A stretch of DNA of 64,000 nucleotides from Cognatilysobacter claricitrinus (GTDB lineage Bacteria > Pseudomonadota > Gammaproteobacteria > Xanthomonadales > Xanthomonadaceae). This document shows positions 16,676 through 25,440 of the stretch, piece after piece; the first letter of the stretch is position 1; each line of letters begins with the position of its first letter. A program made the position numbers and the translations under genes. A model generated the notes under the pieces. The model saw only the letters and a list, made by a program, of their open reading frames with translations. It was not told the DNA's origin and ran no database searches. The stretch covers positions 248,001 through 312,000 of the forward strand of contig NZ_BAAFZV010000001.1 of NCBI RefSeq assembly GCF_045866565.1, given 5' to 3'.

Positions 16676-17534
16676 CGGGGCCTCCTGACGGCGGAGTCGC
16701 ATCGGGCGGGTTGGCAGGCGTTGGTGCGCCCTGCGGCGCGGCCGGCACCGGCAACGGCGCGGGCGGCGGCAACGACGGCCCGGTGATCATCGAGCGCGGC
16801 GGTGCGGCAACGTCGGCGGGATTGGGAGGCGGCATCGTCGTCGCCGCGGGCGCGGGAACCGGGCCGGCCGACATCGGTGCAGGTGCCGGCGTGGTCACCG
16901 GCATCGCCGCGGATGATGGCGAAACGGCACCGTCAACGATCGCGCCGGCGGGACGCAGGTAGCCGACGAGGTCGAAGCTCACGTCGAGCCCGCCGTCGCG
17001 CGCGTTCGCTTCCATGCCACCGAAGAAACGCTGCGCGAGGATGTTGAGGTTCTCGACGAACAGTCGCGGCGTGCCGGCTTCCAGCGCGTGCAGCACCGCG
17101 GCGAGTTCCGGGGTGCCGCAACGCAGGCGCACCTGCACGGCGACGCGTGTGTACGTCTCGCCGGATTCGTTCTGCAACGGTGAGCGATTGCTGATCTGGC
17201 AGCTGCGATTGCCCGGACTCGCCTGCGCGACGACCGTTTCGAGCCGCTGCACGAGCCCGGCGACGGCGAGTTCCGGCGTCGCTTCGGGCAGGAAACCGGG
17301 GCGCGTCGCGAGGCGCTGCTGCGCTTCCTGCAGTCGACGCTGCACGGCGGGCGCCTGCGCGAGTTCGGCGCGAAGCCGCGCGTCGCGTTCCTGCAACTGC
17401 TCGATGCGTGCGCCGACCTCGCGCATCGGCACCGTCCACCATGGATGGATCAGCACGCCGTACGCGATCAGCAACGCGGCGACGAGCAGGCCGAGCGCCA
17501 GCCAGCGTTCGCGATCGGTCACGACCGGCGTCAC
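16665..17534 (-). CDS. xpsM: Type II secretion protein XpsM (GspM)
   Basis: GspM is a bitopic inner-membrane protein that binds GspL. A TM helix near the N-terminus (LALGLLVAALLIAYGVLIHPWW) is followed by a coiled-coil/ferredoxin-like stretch (REVGARIEQLQERDARLRAELAQ). An unusually long Pro/Ala-rich tail follows from about residue 215. The GTG at 17534 overlaps the xpsL stop by four bases (GTGA); a second in-frame GTG at 17522 is possible. At 289 residues it is longer than typical GspM (about 160-220) because of that tail. Confidence 0.85.
   Translation of the reverse strand: MTPVVTDRERWLALGLLVAALLIAYGVLIHPWWTVPMREVGARIEQLQERDARLRAELAQAPAVQRRLQEAQQRLATRPGFLPEATPELAVAGLVQRLETVVAQASPGNRSCQISNRSPLQNESGETYTRVAVQVRLRCGTPELAAVLHALEAGTPRLFVENLNILAQRFFGGMEANARDGGLDVSFDLVGYLRPAGAIVDGAVSPSSAAMPVTTPAPAPMSAGPVPAPAATTMPPPNPADVAAPPRSMITGPSLPPPAPLPVPAAPQGAPTPANPPDATPPSGGPGAP
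16681..16686 (-). promoter_or_regulatory. Strong ribosome-binding site deciding the xpsN start
   Basis: AGGAGG (read on the minus strand) lies five bases before the GTG at 16675, inside the 3' end of xpsM. This favours the short XpsN start over the ATG at 16702. Confidence 0.8.
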
Positions 17535-18679
17535 TTCGACGCCTCCGTCTTTTTCGCGGCGCCGCGACCGAGTTCGGCGGTCAGCGTGAAGCGATCGCGG
17601 TTGGTCGCGGGATCGGGCTGCAGCGCGCCCGCCAGCGCGGGCGAACGCCACAGCGGCGCGCCTTCCAGGTTGTTCACCAGCGACGGCGCCTGGTTGCTCA
17701 GGCCGATCAGCGTCAAGCGATCCCCTTCCATGGCGAGCTTTTCGAGATAGGTGCCGTCCGGCAGGCGACGGCTCACTTCGTCCATCACCTCGATCGCGGT
17801 CGGCTGTTCCGCGCGGCGCTTGTCGAGGAAGGCCTGGCCGGCGACGAGCTCGACCAGCGCCTCGCGTTGCTGCGCAGCCATGCGTGCCGGCGCGCCGTGG
17901 GCGCGCACGTCGTGTTCGAGTTCGTCGGCGGCGCGGCGACGGTTGTCGAGCACCGTCACCAGCATGAAGGCGATCGCGATGACGCCGACACCGGCGAGCA
18001 CGCGATTCCACACCTGCCACGGATCGCGCTGGCGACGACGCGCCGCGGGATCGAGCAGGTTGACGCCGCGCGGCGTGCCGTCGACATCCAGCACGTCCAC
18101 GCCAGCGAGTCGTCCGGCAAGCGGGCCGAGTGCTGCGAGCATGGGTTCGGCGCGAACGCGCGGCGCCGCAACGAGTTCCACGTCGAGCTGGCCATCGGGG
18201 CGACGACCGGCGAGACGCGCGTCGTACAGCACGTCTTCCGCCGCGAACGGCGTCTGGCGGTCGAGTTCGAAGCGCATGACGTCGCGCAGGCGATCGCTAG
18301 CGGCGGACGGCAGCGCGAGTCGACGCACGAGCGCGGCGGTGGCCGGCAACACGAGCCAGCGCGGCAGGTCGACCGCGTTGGAGCTGAGGACCGTGGCGAG
18401 CGGGTCGTCGCCCGGCGCATCGGCCAGCGCCGGCAGGCGCCCGAGCTCGCGCAGTTCGCCGTCGCGCTGCAATTGCAGGCGCACGTCGCCGTCGGCGAGC
18501 GGCATCAGGAGAAGACGGCCGCGATCGACGCCCAACGCGCGGCGCACGCGCACGGGCAGCCACGCGGCGAGCGCATGGCCCCACCAGGCGAGCAACCCGC
18601 GCAGGCTGGTGGCCTGCGGGCCCAGGCGGGCGGCGAACCGCCCGAGGCCGCGCATCCGGCCCTCGAGAACCGAGGTCAT
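17531..18679 (-). CDS. xpsL: Type II secretion protein XpsL (GspL)
   Basis: GspL anchors the ATPase GspE to the membrane. The 382-residue protein has an N-terminal actin-like cytoplasmic half and a C-terminal periplasmic half with a TM helix near the middle (VLAGVGVIAIAFMLVTVLDN). A ferredoxin-like end follows, DGTYLEKLAMEGDRLTLIGLSNQAPSLV. I take the ATG at 18679, which overlaps the xpsK stop by four bases. The stop overlaps the xpsM GTG. Confidence 0.88.
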   Translation of the reverse strand: MTSVLEGRMRGLGRFAARLGPQATSLRGLLAWWGHALAAWLPVRVRRALGVDRGRLLLMPLADGDVRLQLQRDGELRELGRLPALADAPGDDPLATVLSSNAVDLPRWLVLPATAALVRRLALPSAASDRLRDVMRFELDRQTPFAAEDVLYDARLAGRRPDGQLDVELVAAPRVRAEPMLAALGPLAGRLAGVDVLDVDGTPRGVNLLDPAARRRQRDPWQVWNRVLAGVGVIAIAFMLVTVLDNRRRAADELEHDVRAHGAPARMAAQQREALVELVAGQAFLDKRRAEQPTAIEVMDEVSRRLPDGTYLEKLAMEGDRLTLIGLSNQAPSLVNNLEGAPLWRSPALAGALQPDPATNRDRFTLTAELGRGAAKKTEASK

Positions 18680-19557
18680 GGTGACGGAACCCCCTCCTCC
18701 CAACGCAACGGTGTGTAGGCCATCCCCGGAATGGCGCTGCCCCCGGTGCGTACTACCGCGCCCAGCGTGGCGATGCGTCCGCCACGAAGCCGGGCCCGGC
18801 TCTCGATACTATACGTTCCGCTTCCGAACGCCTGCGAGCTTTCGCCGCCCGGAATACCCGGCAGGGGTTGCCCGCTGGACGGATCCCACGCCTCGCGTTG
18901 CTGGACGATCGCTTTGCCGTCCATGCCCATCGCGGTGAGCACCGGGGCCGCGGCGAATGCGGGTTCCGGGCGTCCACGGCCACTGAACACCGTCACGTAA
19001 GGCGCGAGCTTGCGGAAATCGTCGCCGGTGAAGCCCAGCACCTGCAGCAGTTCGGCGCTGCTCTCGAAGTCGGCGTCCTTCGCACCGTAGTCGAGGCCGG
19101 CGGACGCGTAGTCCTGGTCCTCCGCGCCGCCCGACGGCTGCGTGAGCTGGTCGACATCGCGCCAGTCGACCACGGCACCGGCGAGTTTCTCGGCCCGCGG
19201 GCGCTCGATGCCCACCGCGGTGAACAGCCCGACCAGCAACGGCGGATCGGCGTGGTTGAGATCGACCTTCGCGTCCTCGTCGACGATGCGGATCTCGACG
19301 TCGGCGTCGTCGAAGGTCCATTTGTAGGCGCGCCCATCGGGACGCCACTGCTGGCGCGGGTCAGGTTGCGATACGCGGGTGAGCGCGTATTCAAGTCCCG
19401 CACGCGCGATCTCGTCCCCCTGCACGCCGTCGACCAGCGCGCGCCCCTGCATGCCTTCGGTGCGCGCGGTAAGCGAGAACGCGCCGACCAGCGCGATCAG
19501 CAGCACCATCAGCCACAGCACCAACAGCAGTGCGGCGCCGCGCGACTGACGCGTCAT
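18676..19557 (-). CDS. xpsK: Type II secretion minor pseudopilin XpsK (GspK)
   Basis: GspK caps the pseudopilus tip. The 293-residue product begins MTRQSRGAALLLVLWLMVLLIALVGAF. The prepilin cleavage would be after Gly7, and, as is usual for GspK, the Glu at +5 of other pilins is missing. A large globular domain follows with KVDLNHADPPLLVGLF and the repeated helix-hairpin motifs typical of the family. Translationally coupled on both sides (ATGA overlaps). Confidence 0.92.
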   Translation of the reverse strand: MTRQSRGAALLLVLWLMVLLIALVGAFSLTARTEGMQGRALVDGVQGDEIARAGLEYALTRVSQPDPRQQWRPDGRAYKWTFDDADVEIRIVDEDAKVDLNHADPPLLVGLFTAVGIERPRAEKLAGAVVDWRDVDQLTQPSGGAEDQDYASAGLDYGAKDADFESSAELLQVLGFTGDDFRKLAPYVTVFSGRGRPEPAFAAAPVLTAMGMDGKAIVQQREAWDPSSGQPLPGIPGGESSQAFGSGTYSIESRARLRGGRIATLGAVVRTGGSAIPGMAYTPLRWEEGVPSP

Positions 19558-20195
19558 CGCGTAATCCCCGTGGCGTACGCGGCGGCCAGGCGTGGCGCGA
19601 CGTCGAGCACCGGCCACGGCTTGCCGTCAGCGCCGGTGACGCGGATTTCGACGAGCAGCGGAAGTTGCTCGGTGGTCGTCCAGTCGTCCTGCCATTCGGC
19701 GGGCTTGCCGTCCTCGGCGACACCGCGATAGCGGAACTCCACGCTGCGCAGGTTTTCGGCGAGAAGCTCGGGCGCGCGATCGGGGACCGTCGCCGCCGCA
19801 TCGCCCGGCTGCACGACGGCGAGACCGAGCGTCAGCCGCACGCCGTCGCCCGACGGCATGCGCTCGACGCGCAGGTCGTGCACGCTCGGGCCGCCGCGGC
19901 CGATGTAGTCCGGCAGGTCGGAAACGAAGCGCATGCGCTCGCGATCGCCGGCGAAACGCATCGGTTGCCCCGTCGCCGAATCGATCTGGAACGGCACGGC
20001 GCGCGCGCTCGCGATGCGTCGACGCAGGAAGCCCTGCACCGCGCGGATGTGTTCGCTGCTCGATGCCATCGCTTCGCCACGACGCGCGGCGCTGGTCGCG
20101 CCGGTGATCGTGGCGAAGGCGAGCGTAAGCCCGAGCGCGAGCAGCACCGTCGCGATCAGGATCTCGACCAAGGTGAAACCGCGCGCGTGCTTCAC
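19554..20195 (-). CDS. xpsJ: Type II secretion minor pseudopilin XpsJ (GspJ)
   Basis: The start is a GTG at 20195 that overlaps the xpsI stop by four bases (GTGA), giving MKHARGFTLVEILIATVLLAL, a classic type IV prepilin signal with cleavage before Phe and Glu at +5. The 213-residue length and the pairing with I and K fit GspJ of the I-J-K tip complex. An upstream in-frame ATG at 20279 lies inside xpsI and is unlikely. Confidence 0.9.
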   Translation of the reverse strand: MKHARGFTLVEILIATVLLALGLTLAFATITGATSAARRGEAMASSSEHIRAVQGFLRRRIASARAVPFQIDSATGQPMRFAGDRERMRFVSDLPDYIGRGGPSVHDLRVERMPSGDGVRLTLGLAVVQPGDAAATVPDRAPELLAENLRSVEFRYRGVAEDGKPAEWQDDWTTTEQLPLLVEIRVTGADGKPWPVLDVAPRLAAAYATGITR

Positions 20196-20617
20196 GTCGA
20201 CGGTGCTCCGCCGAGATTGGCCGGCACCAGCCGCAATGAATGCAGTTCGAGCCGCTCGCGCGGGCCGCCGTCGCCCCATCGCATGGTCAGGTCCAGCGCG
20301 AGCAGCACCGGCGCGTTCGGATCGACGGGTTGCTGCATCGCCGGCGTGTTCGCTTCGTAGCGGTGCACATGCAGCTGCCAGTGGTAGCGGCCATCCTCGA
20401 GTTCGCCGTCGCGATCGCCTTCGTGAAGCGGGCCGTCGGTGTCGACCTGGTCGAGCACGGACTGCGCGAGCAGCGCCGCGCGACCGGCATCGGCGGACCA
20501 GCGCACCTGGCGGCTCGAATTGGTCAGCGTGCCGAGCAGCAGCGTCAACGCGATGGCGAGCACGCCGAATGCGACGACGACTTCGATCAACGTGTAGCCG
20601 CGTTCGCGTCGCATCAT
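20192..20617 (-). CDS. xpsI: Type II secretion minor pseudopilin XpsI (GspI)
   Basis: A 141-residue prepilin with the signal MMRRERGYTLIEVVVAFGVLAIALTLL (cleavage before Tyr, Glu at +5). It is a little longer than typical GspI (about 120-130). The two adjacent ATGs (20617 and 20614) overlap the xpsH stop; I use the first. It would nucleate the pseudopilus tip with J and K. Confidence 0.9.
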   Translation of the reverse strand: MMRRERGYTLIEVVVAFGVLAIALTLLLGTLTNSSRQVRWSADAGRAALLAQSVLDQVDTDGPLHEGDRDGELEDGRYHWQLHVHRYEANTPAMQQPVDPNAPVLLALDLTMRWGDGGPRERLELHSLRLVPANLGGAPST

Positions 20618-21102
20618 CGCGCCTCCGCCTGCACCAGCTTCACTTCGCCGGTGAGCCATGCGACATCGATGTTCCATGCCGCAGCGTCGCGCGCGACCTG
20701 CACGCGGCCGCCGGTCGACGCGCCGTCGGCGAAGAACAGGATCGCGCCTTCGTCGGGTGACGGCCGCGTCTGCCGCGCGCCGACGAACGATACGCGCAGC
20801 GTCGATGGAATCTCGCCGTGGCGGCCTTCCGGCGCCTGCCACGCGTGCGTGCTCGGCTGGATAACGAAGCGCTGCGTCTGCCCGGTCGCGATCGCGCGCG
20901 TGCGGGTGAAACGCAGCTGCGAGGCGATCTGCTTCGCCGTCGAACGCAACTGCATGCCTTTGAAACCGCCGGTCATCGCGGTGGCGGCGAGCACGCTCAT
21001 CACCGCGATCAGCACGATGACGATGATGATCTCGATCAGCGACATGCCGCGCGCACGTCGGGCGGCGGGTGCTGCCGTCCGTCGTGGCGCGATGCGGATC
21101 AT
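20614..21102 (-). CDS. xpsH: Type II secretion minor pseudopilin XpsH (GspH)
   Basis: The 162-residue protein has a 19-residue leader (MIRIAPRRTAAPAARRARG) before MSLIEIIIVIVLIAV, so processing would be after Gly with Met at +1 and Glu at +5. The beta-rich C-terminus (QRFVIQPSTHAWQAPEG, ILFFADGASTGGRVQV) fits GspH. Its processed N-terminus is almost identical to that of XpsG. It overlaps both neighbours by four bases. Confidence 0.9.
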   Translation of the reverse strand: MIRIAPRRTAAPAARRARGMSLIEIIIVIVLIAVMSVLAATAMTGGFKGMQLRSTAKQIASQLRFTRTRAIATGQTQRFVIQPSTHAWQAPEGRHGEIPSTLRVSFVGARQTRPSPDEGAILFFADGASTGGRVQVARDAAAWNIDVAWLTGEVKLVQAEAR

Positions 21103-21539
21103 TCGTTGCGCAGGTCGGTGTCGTAGCTCGAGCCGCCGGGCTTGCCGTCCTTGCCGAGGATGATCACGTCGAACGCGTGGCCATCGTCGCCCGGCGCCTT
21201 GTAGCTGATCGCATTGCCCCACGGATCTTTCAGCTCGCCTTCCTTCGCATACGGACCGAGCCAGCCGGTCGCGCCCTGCGGCGCCGCGGCGAGGTCGGAC
21301 AGTGCCGTCGGATAACGACCCACGTCTTCCTTGTACTGCTCGATCTTCTGCGCGAGCGTCTGCACTTCGGACTTCGCGAGATTGGCCTTCGCGCGATCCG
21401 CGCCGCCGAGGATGCGGCTGCCGACGAACGTCAGCACCACGCCGATCAGCACGATGACGATGATGATCTCGATGAGGCTCATGCCGCGCTGCATGGCGCG
21501 CGGGGAGGGCGATCGGGTCAGGGAACGGCGATTGCGCAT
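21099..21539 (-). CDS. xpsG: Type II secretion major pseudopilin XpsG (GspG)
   Basis: XpsG is the main subunit of the pseudopilus that pushes cargo through the secretin. The 146-residue prepilin has a 19-residue leader, then MSLIEIIIVIVLIGVVLTFVG, and the GspG end with ALSDLAAAPQGATGWLGPYAKEGELKDPWGNAISY and a final Asp-rich calcium loop (GGSSYDTD). It is the first gene after the 394-base gap that follows xpsF, so it may have its own promoter. Confidence 0.94.
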   Translation of the reverse strand: MRNRRSLTRSPSPRAMQRGMSLIEIIIVIVLIGVVLTFVGSRILGGADRAKANLAKSEVQTLAQKIEQYKEDVGRYPTALSDLAAAPQGATGWLGPYAKEGELKDPWGNAISYKAPGDDGHAFDVIILGKDGKPGGSSYDTDLRNE

Positions 21540-21751
21540 GGCGGGTGGATTCGTGGGGAAGGGCGACTGTTTACCAAATTCGTGACGTGAAGCGGGAATT
21601 CTGGCCGGGCTGTTCAGGTTTTCGCGTGGCGCAACCGCTCTGTGGATGGACCTGCGCGGAGGTCGTCGGTTCCCGACGTCGCAATGCGGGGGCGGATGGA
21701 GTCACGAGCGCGGAGTCGCGCTGTGGTGCCGGCATCGCACTGCCGGGTTCA

Positions 21752-21895
21752 TCGCACGCCGGCTTCTTCGAACTCCGGCCCGGCGCAGCGCGCCGGACGT
21801 TCCGGCAGTCACGCGGCAGTGCCGCATCACTATCGCGTTTCGCCTCGCACGCCGGCTTCTTCGAACTCCGGCCCGGCACAGCGCGCCGGGCGTTC
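21752..21895. repeat. Two 51-bp direct repeats in the xpsF-xpsG gap
   Basis: The 394 bases between xpsF and xpsG hold no gene. They contain a 51-bp unit twice (21752-21802 and 21845-21895, 93 bases apart), differing at two positions. The unit reads TCGCACGCCGGCTTCTTCGA followed by ACTCCGGCCCGGCGCAGCGC and CGCCGGACGTTC. The bases after copy 1 (TCCGGCAGTCACGCGGCAGTGCCGC) match the core of the 96-bp array at 30384-30799. A small GCCACG/CGG/CGTGGC hairpin sits at 21901-21915, next to the xpsF stop. Confidence 0.85.
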
Positions 21896-21933
21896 GCGAC
21901 GCCACGCGGCGTGGCCGCGCAAGCGGGCATCGC

Positions 21934-23151
21934 TCACCCGATCTGCCCGGTGAGGTCGTACATCGGGACGAGGATGCCGAGGATCACCGTGCCGATCACG
22001 AACGCGAGCACCATCGTCACGATCGGCACCAGCGCCGCGAGCATGCGGTCCAGCGCCAGCCCCGTTTCATGCTCGAAGGTTTCGGCCGTGCGCAGCAGCA
22101 TCGCGTCGAGCGCGCCGGATTCCTCGCCGACCTGGATCATCTGCAGCGCGAGTCGCGGGAAGCGCTTGCCGCGACCGAGCGCGGTCGACAGCGCGACGCC
22201 ATTCTTCACTTCGTCGGCCGCTTTCTCCACATCGTCGGCAAGCACGCGGTTGCCGAGCACGTTGCGGCCGATGCCGAGCGCGGTGATCAGCGGCACGCCG
22301 TTGCGCACAAGCGTGCCGAGCGTTCGTGCGAGGCGCGCGACCTCGATGCGCGCGACCAGCAGCCCGGCGAACTTGCGGCGCAGCAACCAGCCGTCGAACG
22401 CGAAGCGGAATGCCGGATCACGACGCTTGCGTTCGATCCACCACAGCAGCGCCGCGGGCGCGGCCACGATGACGATCCAGAAATCGCGAACGAAATTGCC
22501 GACGCCGAGGATGATCTTGGTGAACAACGGAAGCTGCGCGCCCAGGCTTTCGTACATCTGCGCGAACTGCGGCACCACGTAGCCGAGCAGGAACAGCAGG
22601 CTCAGCGTGACCATCACCATCAGGATCGCCGGATAGATCATCGCGTTGATGACGCGGCCCTGCAGCGCGCGCGCGCGTTCGAGGTAGTCCGCCAGGCGCG
22701 CAAGCGTGTCGGACATGTTGCCGCCCGCCTCGCCCGCGCGAACCATGTTGATGTACAGGCGCGAGAACGTGCCGTGCTGACGGTCGAGCGCGGTCGACAG
22801 CGCCGCGCCACCGCGCACCGATTCGCGGATGTCGGCGATGGTGCGACGCGCGGCTTCGTCGTCGGGCAGTTCAAGGAGGATCGACAGCGCGCGATCGAGC
22901 GGTTGGCCTGCGCCGAGCAGCGTCGACAACTGCTGCGTGAACTGCACGAGCCGCGCACCGCCGAACGGCTTGGGCTTGAACAGGCCCTGCCAGAACGCAG
23001 GTCCGCCGCCTTCGCTCGCCGGTTTCGCTTCTACGGGAAGGTGCCCCTGCCCCTGCAGGCGCTGCACGACCTCGTCGACGCTCGCGGCCTCCATCTGCCC
23101 GTCGAGCATTTCGCCGCGCGGGTTGAGCGCCTTGTAGCGATACAGCGCCAT
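21934..23151 (-). CDS. xpsF: Type II secretion inner-membrane platform protein XpsF (GspF)
   Basis: XpsF is the polytopic core of the platform. The 405-residue protein has the family opening (MALYRYKALNPRGEMLDGQMEA), the two repeated cytoplasmic domains (FTQQLSTLLGAGQPLDRALSIL and LARTLGTLVRNGVPLITALGIG), and three TM segments. The last ends ILGILVPMYDLTGQIG, a typical GspF terminus. It starts seven bases after the xpsE stop. Confidence 0.95.
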   Translation of the reverse strand: MALYRYKALNPRGEMLDGQMEAASVDEVVQRLQGQGHLPVEAKPASEGGGPAFWQGLFKPKPFGGARLVQFTQQLSTLLGAGQPLDRALSILLELPDDEAARRTIADIRESVRGGAALSTALDRQHGTFSRLYINMVRAGEAGGNMSDTLARLADYLERARALQGRVINAMIYPAILMVMVTLSLLFLLGYVVPQFAQMYESLGAQLPLFTKIILGVGNFVRDFWIVIVAAPAALLWWIERKRRDPAFRFAFDGWLLRRKFAGLLVARIEVARLARTLGTLVRNGVPLITALGIGRNVLGNRVLADDVEKAADEVKNGVALSTALGRGKRFPRLALQMIQVGEESGALDAMLLRTAETFEHETGLALDRMLAALVPIVTMVLAFVIGTVILGILVPMYDLTGQIG

Positions 23152-23158
23152 GCGTCGC

Positions 23159-24880
23159 TCAGGCCTCTTCCGTCACGCGCAGCACTTCCTCGATGGTCGT
23201 CAGCCCCGCGAGCGCCTTGGCGATGCCATCCTCGTACATGGTGCGCATGCCAGCGGCGCGTGCGATCTGTTCGATCTCGCCCATGCCCGCGTGGCGCATC
23301 ACCGCACGACGCAACTCGTCGTTCATGACGAGGAATTCCATGATCGTCGTGCGGCCCGCATAACCGGTCGGCGCCAGCGGCGACGGCTTCGGTCGATACA
23401 GGTAGATGTCGCCCTGCGGCTGCAGCCGGCGCAGGCCGAACTTCTCGATCTCTTCCGGCGATGCGGGATAGCGCTCGGCATGTGTCGGCTCGAGGCGACG
23501 CACCAGGCGCTGCGCGAGGATGCCGTTGATCGTCGACGTGAGCAGGTAGTCCTCGACGCCCATGTCGAGCAGCCGCGTGATGCCGCCGGCCGCGTTGTTC
23601 GTGTGCAGCGTCGACAGCACCAGATGGCCGGTGAGCGCGGACTGGATCGCGATGCGCGCAGTCTCGAGGTCGCGCATTTCGCCGATCATGATGATATCCG
23701 GATCCTGGCGGACGATCGATCGCAGCGCGTTCGCGAAATCGAGGCCGATCTGTGGTTTCACCTGGATCTGGTTGATGCCCTCGATCTGGTATTCGACCGG
23801 GTCTTCGACCGTGATGATCTTGACGTCCGGCGTGTTGAGCTTGCTGAGCGCCGTGTACAGCGTCGTCGTCTTGCCCGAACCGGTCGGGCCGGTGACCAGC
23901 AGGATGCCGTGCGGCTGGTCGAGCACGCGCTGGAATTCGGACAGGAAGTTGTCGGTGAAACCCAGCTTCTCGAAGCTCAGCACGATCGACTCGCGATCGA
24001 GCAGTCGCATCACCACGCTCTCGCCATGCGAGGTCGGCACGGTGCTGACGCGCAGGTCGAGTTCGCGACCCTGCACGCGCATCTGGATGCGGCCGTCCTG
24101 CGGCAGGCGGCGCTCGGCGATGTTGAGCCGCGCCATGATCTTGATGCGACTGATCACCGCCGCGGTGAGGTTGGACGGCGGGCTTTCGCCTTCGTGCAAC
24201 ACGCCGTCGACGCGATAACGCACCTTCAGCTGGTTTTCGAACGGCTCGATATGGATGTCCGACGCGCGAAGTTCGACCGCGCGCTGGATCACCAGGTTCA
24301 CCAGGCGGATGACGGGCGCTTCGGATGCGAGATCGCGCAGGTGTTCGACGTCGTCGAGTTCGCCCTCGCCTTCCGCGGTGTCGACGATCGCACCCATCGC
24401 ACTGCGGCCCTGGCCGTGCCAGCGCTCGACCAGCGCGTCGATTTCCGAGCGCAGTCCGACAACCGGATTCAGCGGACGTGCCAGTGCAAGCCGCAGCGCA
24501 TCGAGCTGGTACGCATCCTGCGGATCCGCCATCAATACATCGATCGCGGTGTCGCCTTCGCGGATCGCGCACAGATGGAATTGCCGCATGAACTTCGGCG
24601 ACAGCACGAGGTTCTCGGGCGGCAGGTCGGGCAGGTCCTTCGTGGCGATGATCGGCAGGTCGAGTACTGCCGCGACGGCTTCGGCGTGGTCGCGCTCGGA
24701 CACCAGGCCAAGGCGACCCAGCAACGCGAGCAGCGAGCCGCCGGTTTCGGCTTCCAGGCGACGCGCGCGTGCGAGGTCGGCGTCCTTCAGGCGGCCGCGC
24801 TCGATCAGCAGCGCGACGATGCGCGCCTCGACGGGATCACCGCCGATGGGTTCCTCGATGGAGTCGACGACCGCGTTCAC
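23159..24880 (-). CDS. xpsE: Type II secretion ATPase XpsE (GspE)
   Basis: XpsE powers pseudopilus growth. The 573-residue protein has an N-terminal GspL-binding domain, then the ATPase: Walker A GPTGSGKT (331-338), Asp box ITVEDPVEYQI, Walker B IIMIGEMRDLETA and His box HLVLSTLHTNNA. The C-terminal region, which in most GspE proteins holds four cysteines that bind zinc, has none; the only cysteine in the protein is near residue 104. I use the GTG at 24880 because GGAGG lies five bases upstream. Longer in-frame starts reach into the next gene. Confidence 0.94.
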   Translation of the reverse strand: MNAVVDSIEEPIGGDPVEARIVALLIERGRLKDADLARARRLEAETGGSLLALLGRLGLVSERDHAEAVAAVLDLPIIATKDLPDLPPENLVLSPKFMRQFHLCAIREGDTAIDVLMADPQDAYQLDALRLALARPLNPVVGLRSEIDALVERWHGQGRSAMGAIVDTAEGEGELDDVEHLRDLASEAPVIRLVNLVIQRAVELRASDIHIEPFENQLKVRYRVDGVLHEGESPPSNLTAAVISRIKIMARLNIAERRLPQDGRIQMRVQGRELDLRVSTVPTSHGESVVMRLLDRESIVLSFEKLGFTDNFLSEFQRVLDQPHGILLVTGPTGSGKTTTLYTALSKLNTPDVKIITVEDPVEYQIEGINQIQVKPQIGLDFANALRSIVRQDPDIIMIGEMRDLETARIAIQSALTGHLVLSTLHTNNAAGGITRLLDMGVEDYLLTSTINGILAQRLVRRLEPTHAERYPASPEEIEKFGLRRLQPQGDIYLYRPKPSPLAPTGYAGRTTIMEFLVMNDELRRAVMRHAGMGEIEQIARAAGMRTMYEDGIAKALAGLTTIEEVLRVTEEA

Positions 24881-24927
24881 CCGCACCTCCCTGACGACGG
24901 CCGGACTGTAGCAGGCCGGCCGCACGC

Positions 24928-25425
24928 TCAGCCTTGCCGCGCGCTGTTCACGCGCGTGAAGTCCATGGTCCAGTTGGTCTCCCACGTGGCACCGCCATCC
25001 GCGGAAAACGCCTGCTCCCAGCGTGGATGGTCGGCGTCGACCGTCGTCCAGATGAAGCGGATGCGGATCGGTCGACCGTCCAGTTCAGCTTCCGCGAAGA
25101 ACGTGCCGATGCCGGCGTCGAATCGGCCGACGACGGGCACGTCCAGCTCGCCCGGCGCACGCCCGTCGAGCCACCAGATCGACCACACACCGCGATCGCG
25201 GTCGAACGAGCGCAACGCGACCGCGCGGTAGGCGTCGCCGGGAAGTTCGAGCAGGTTGTCCTCGACGTTGCCGAAGCCGCCAAGCACCTTGCGGGTGGAC
25301 ATCGTGCCGGGGAATTCGACCCACTCGGTGCTGCCTTGCAGGCGTGCGGCGAGGCGGCGATGGACGACGGTCCATTCGCCGACGGCAAAGTCGAAATCGG
25401 TGGGCGGTGCGGCGTTGACGTCCAT
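24928..25425 (-). CDS. DUF1579-like conserved protein
   Basis: A 165-residue cytoplasmic-looking protein with no signal peptide. It has FDFAVGEWTVVHRRLAARLQG, WVEFPGTMSTRKVLGGFGNVEDN, LRSFDRDRGVWSIWWLDGR and TWETNWTMDFTRV, the pattern of DUF1579-type lipocalin-like barrels. The function is not known. The ATG is 15 bases after the purL stop and its own stop is 47 bases before xpsE, so it bridges the two operons. Confidence 0.65.
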   Translation of the reverse strand: MDVNAAPPTDFDFAVGEWTVVHRRLAARLQGSTEWVEFPGTMSTRKVLGGFGNVEDNLLELPGDAYRAVALRSFDRDRGVWSIWWLDGRAPGELDVPVVGRFDAGIGTFFAEAELDGRPIRIRFIWTTVDADHPRWEQAFSADGGATWETNWTMDFTRVNSARQG

Positions 25426-25440
25426 GTCGTTTCCTTTTGG

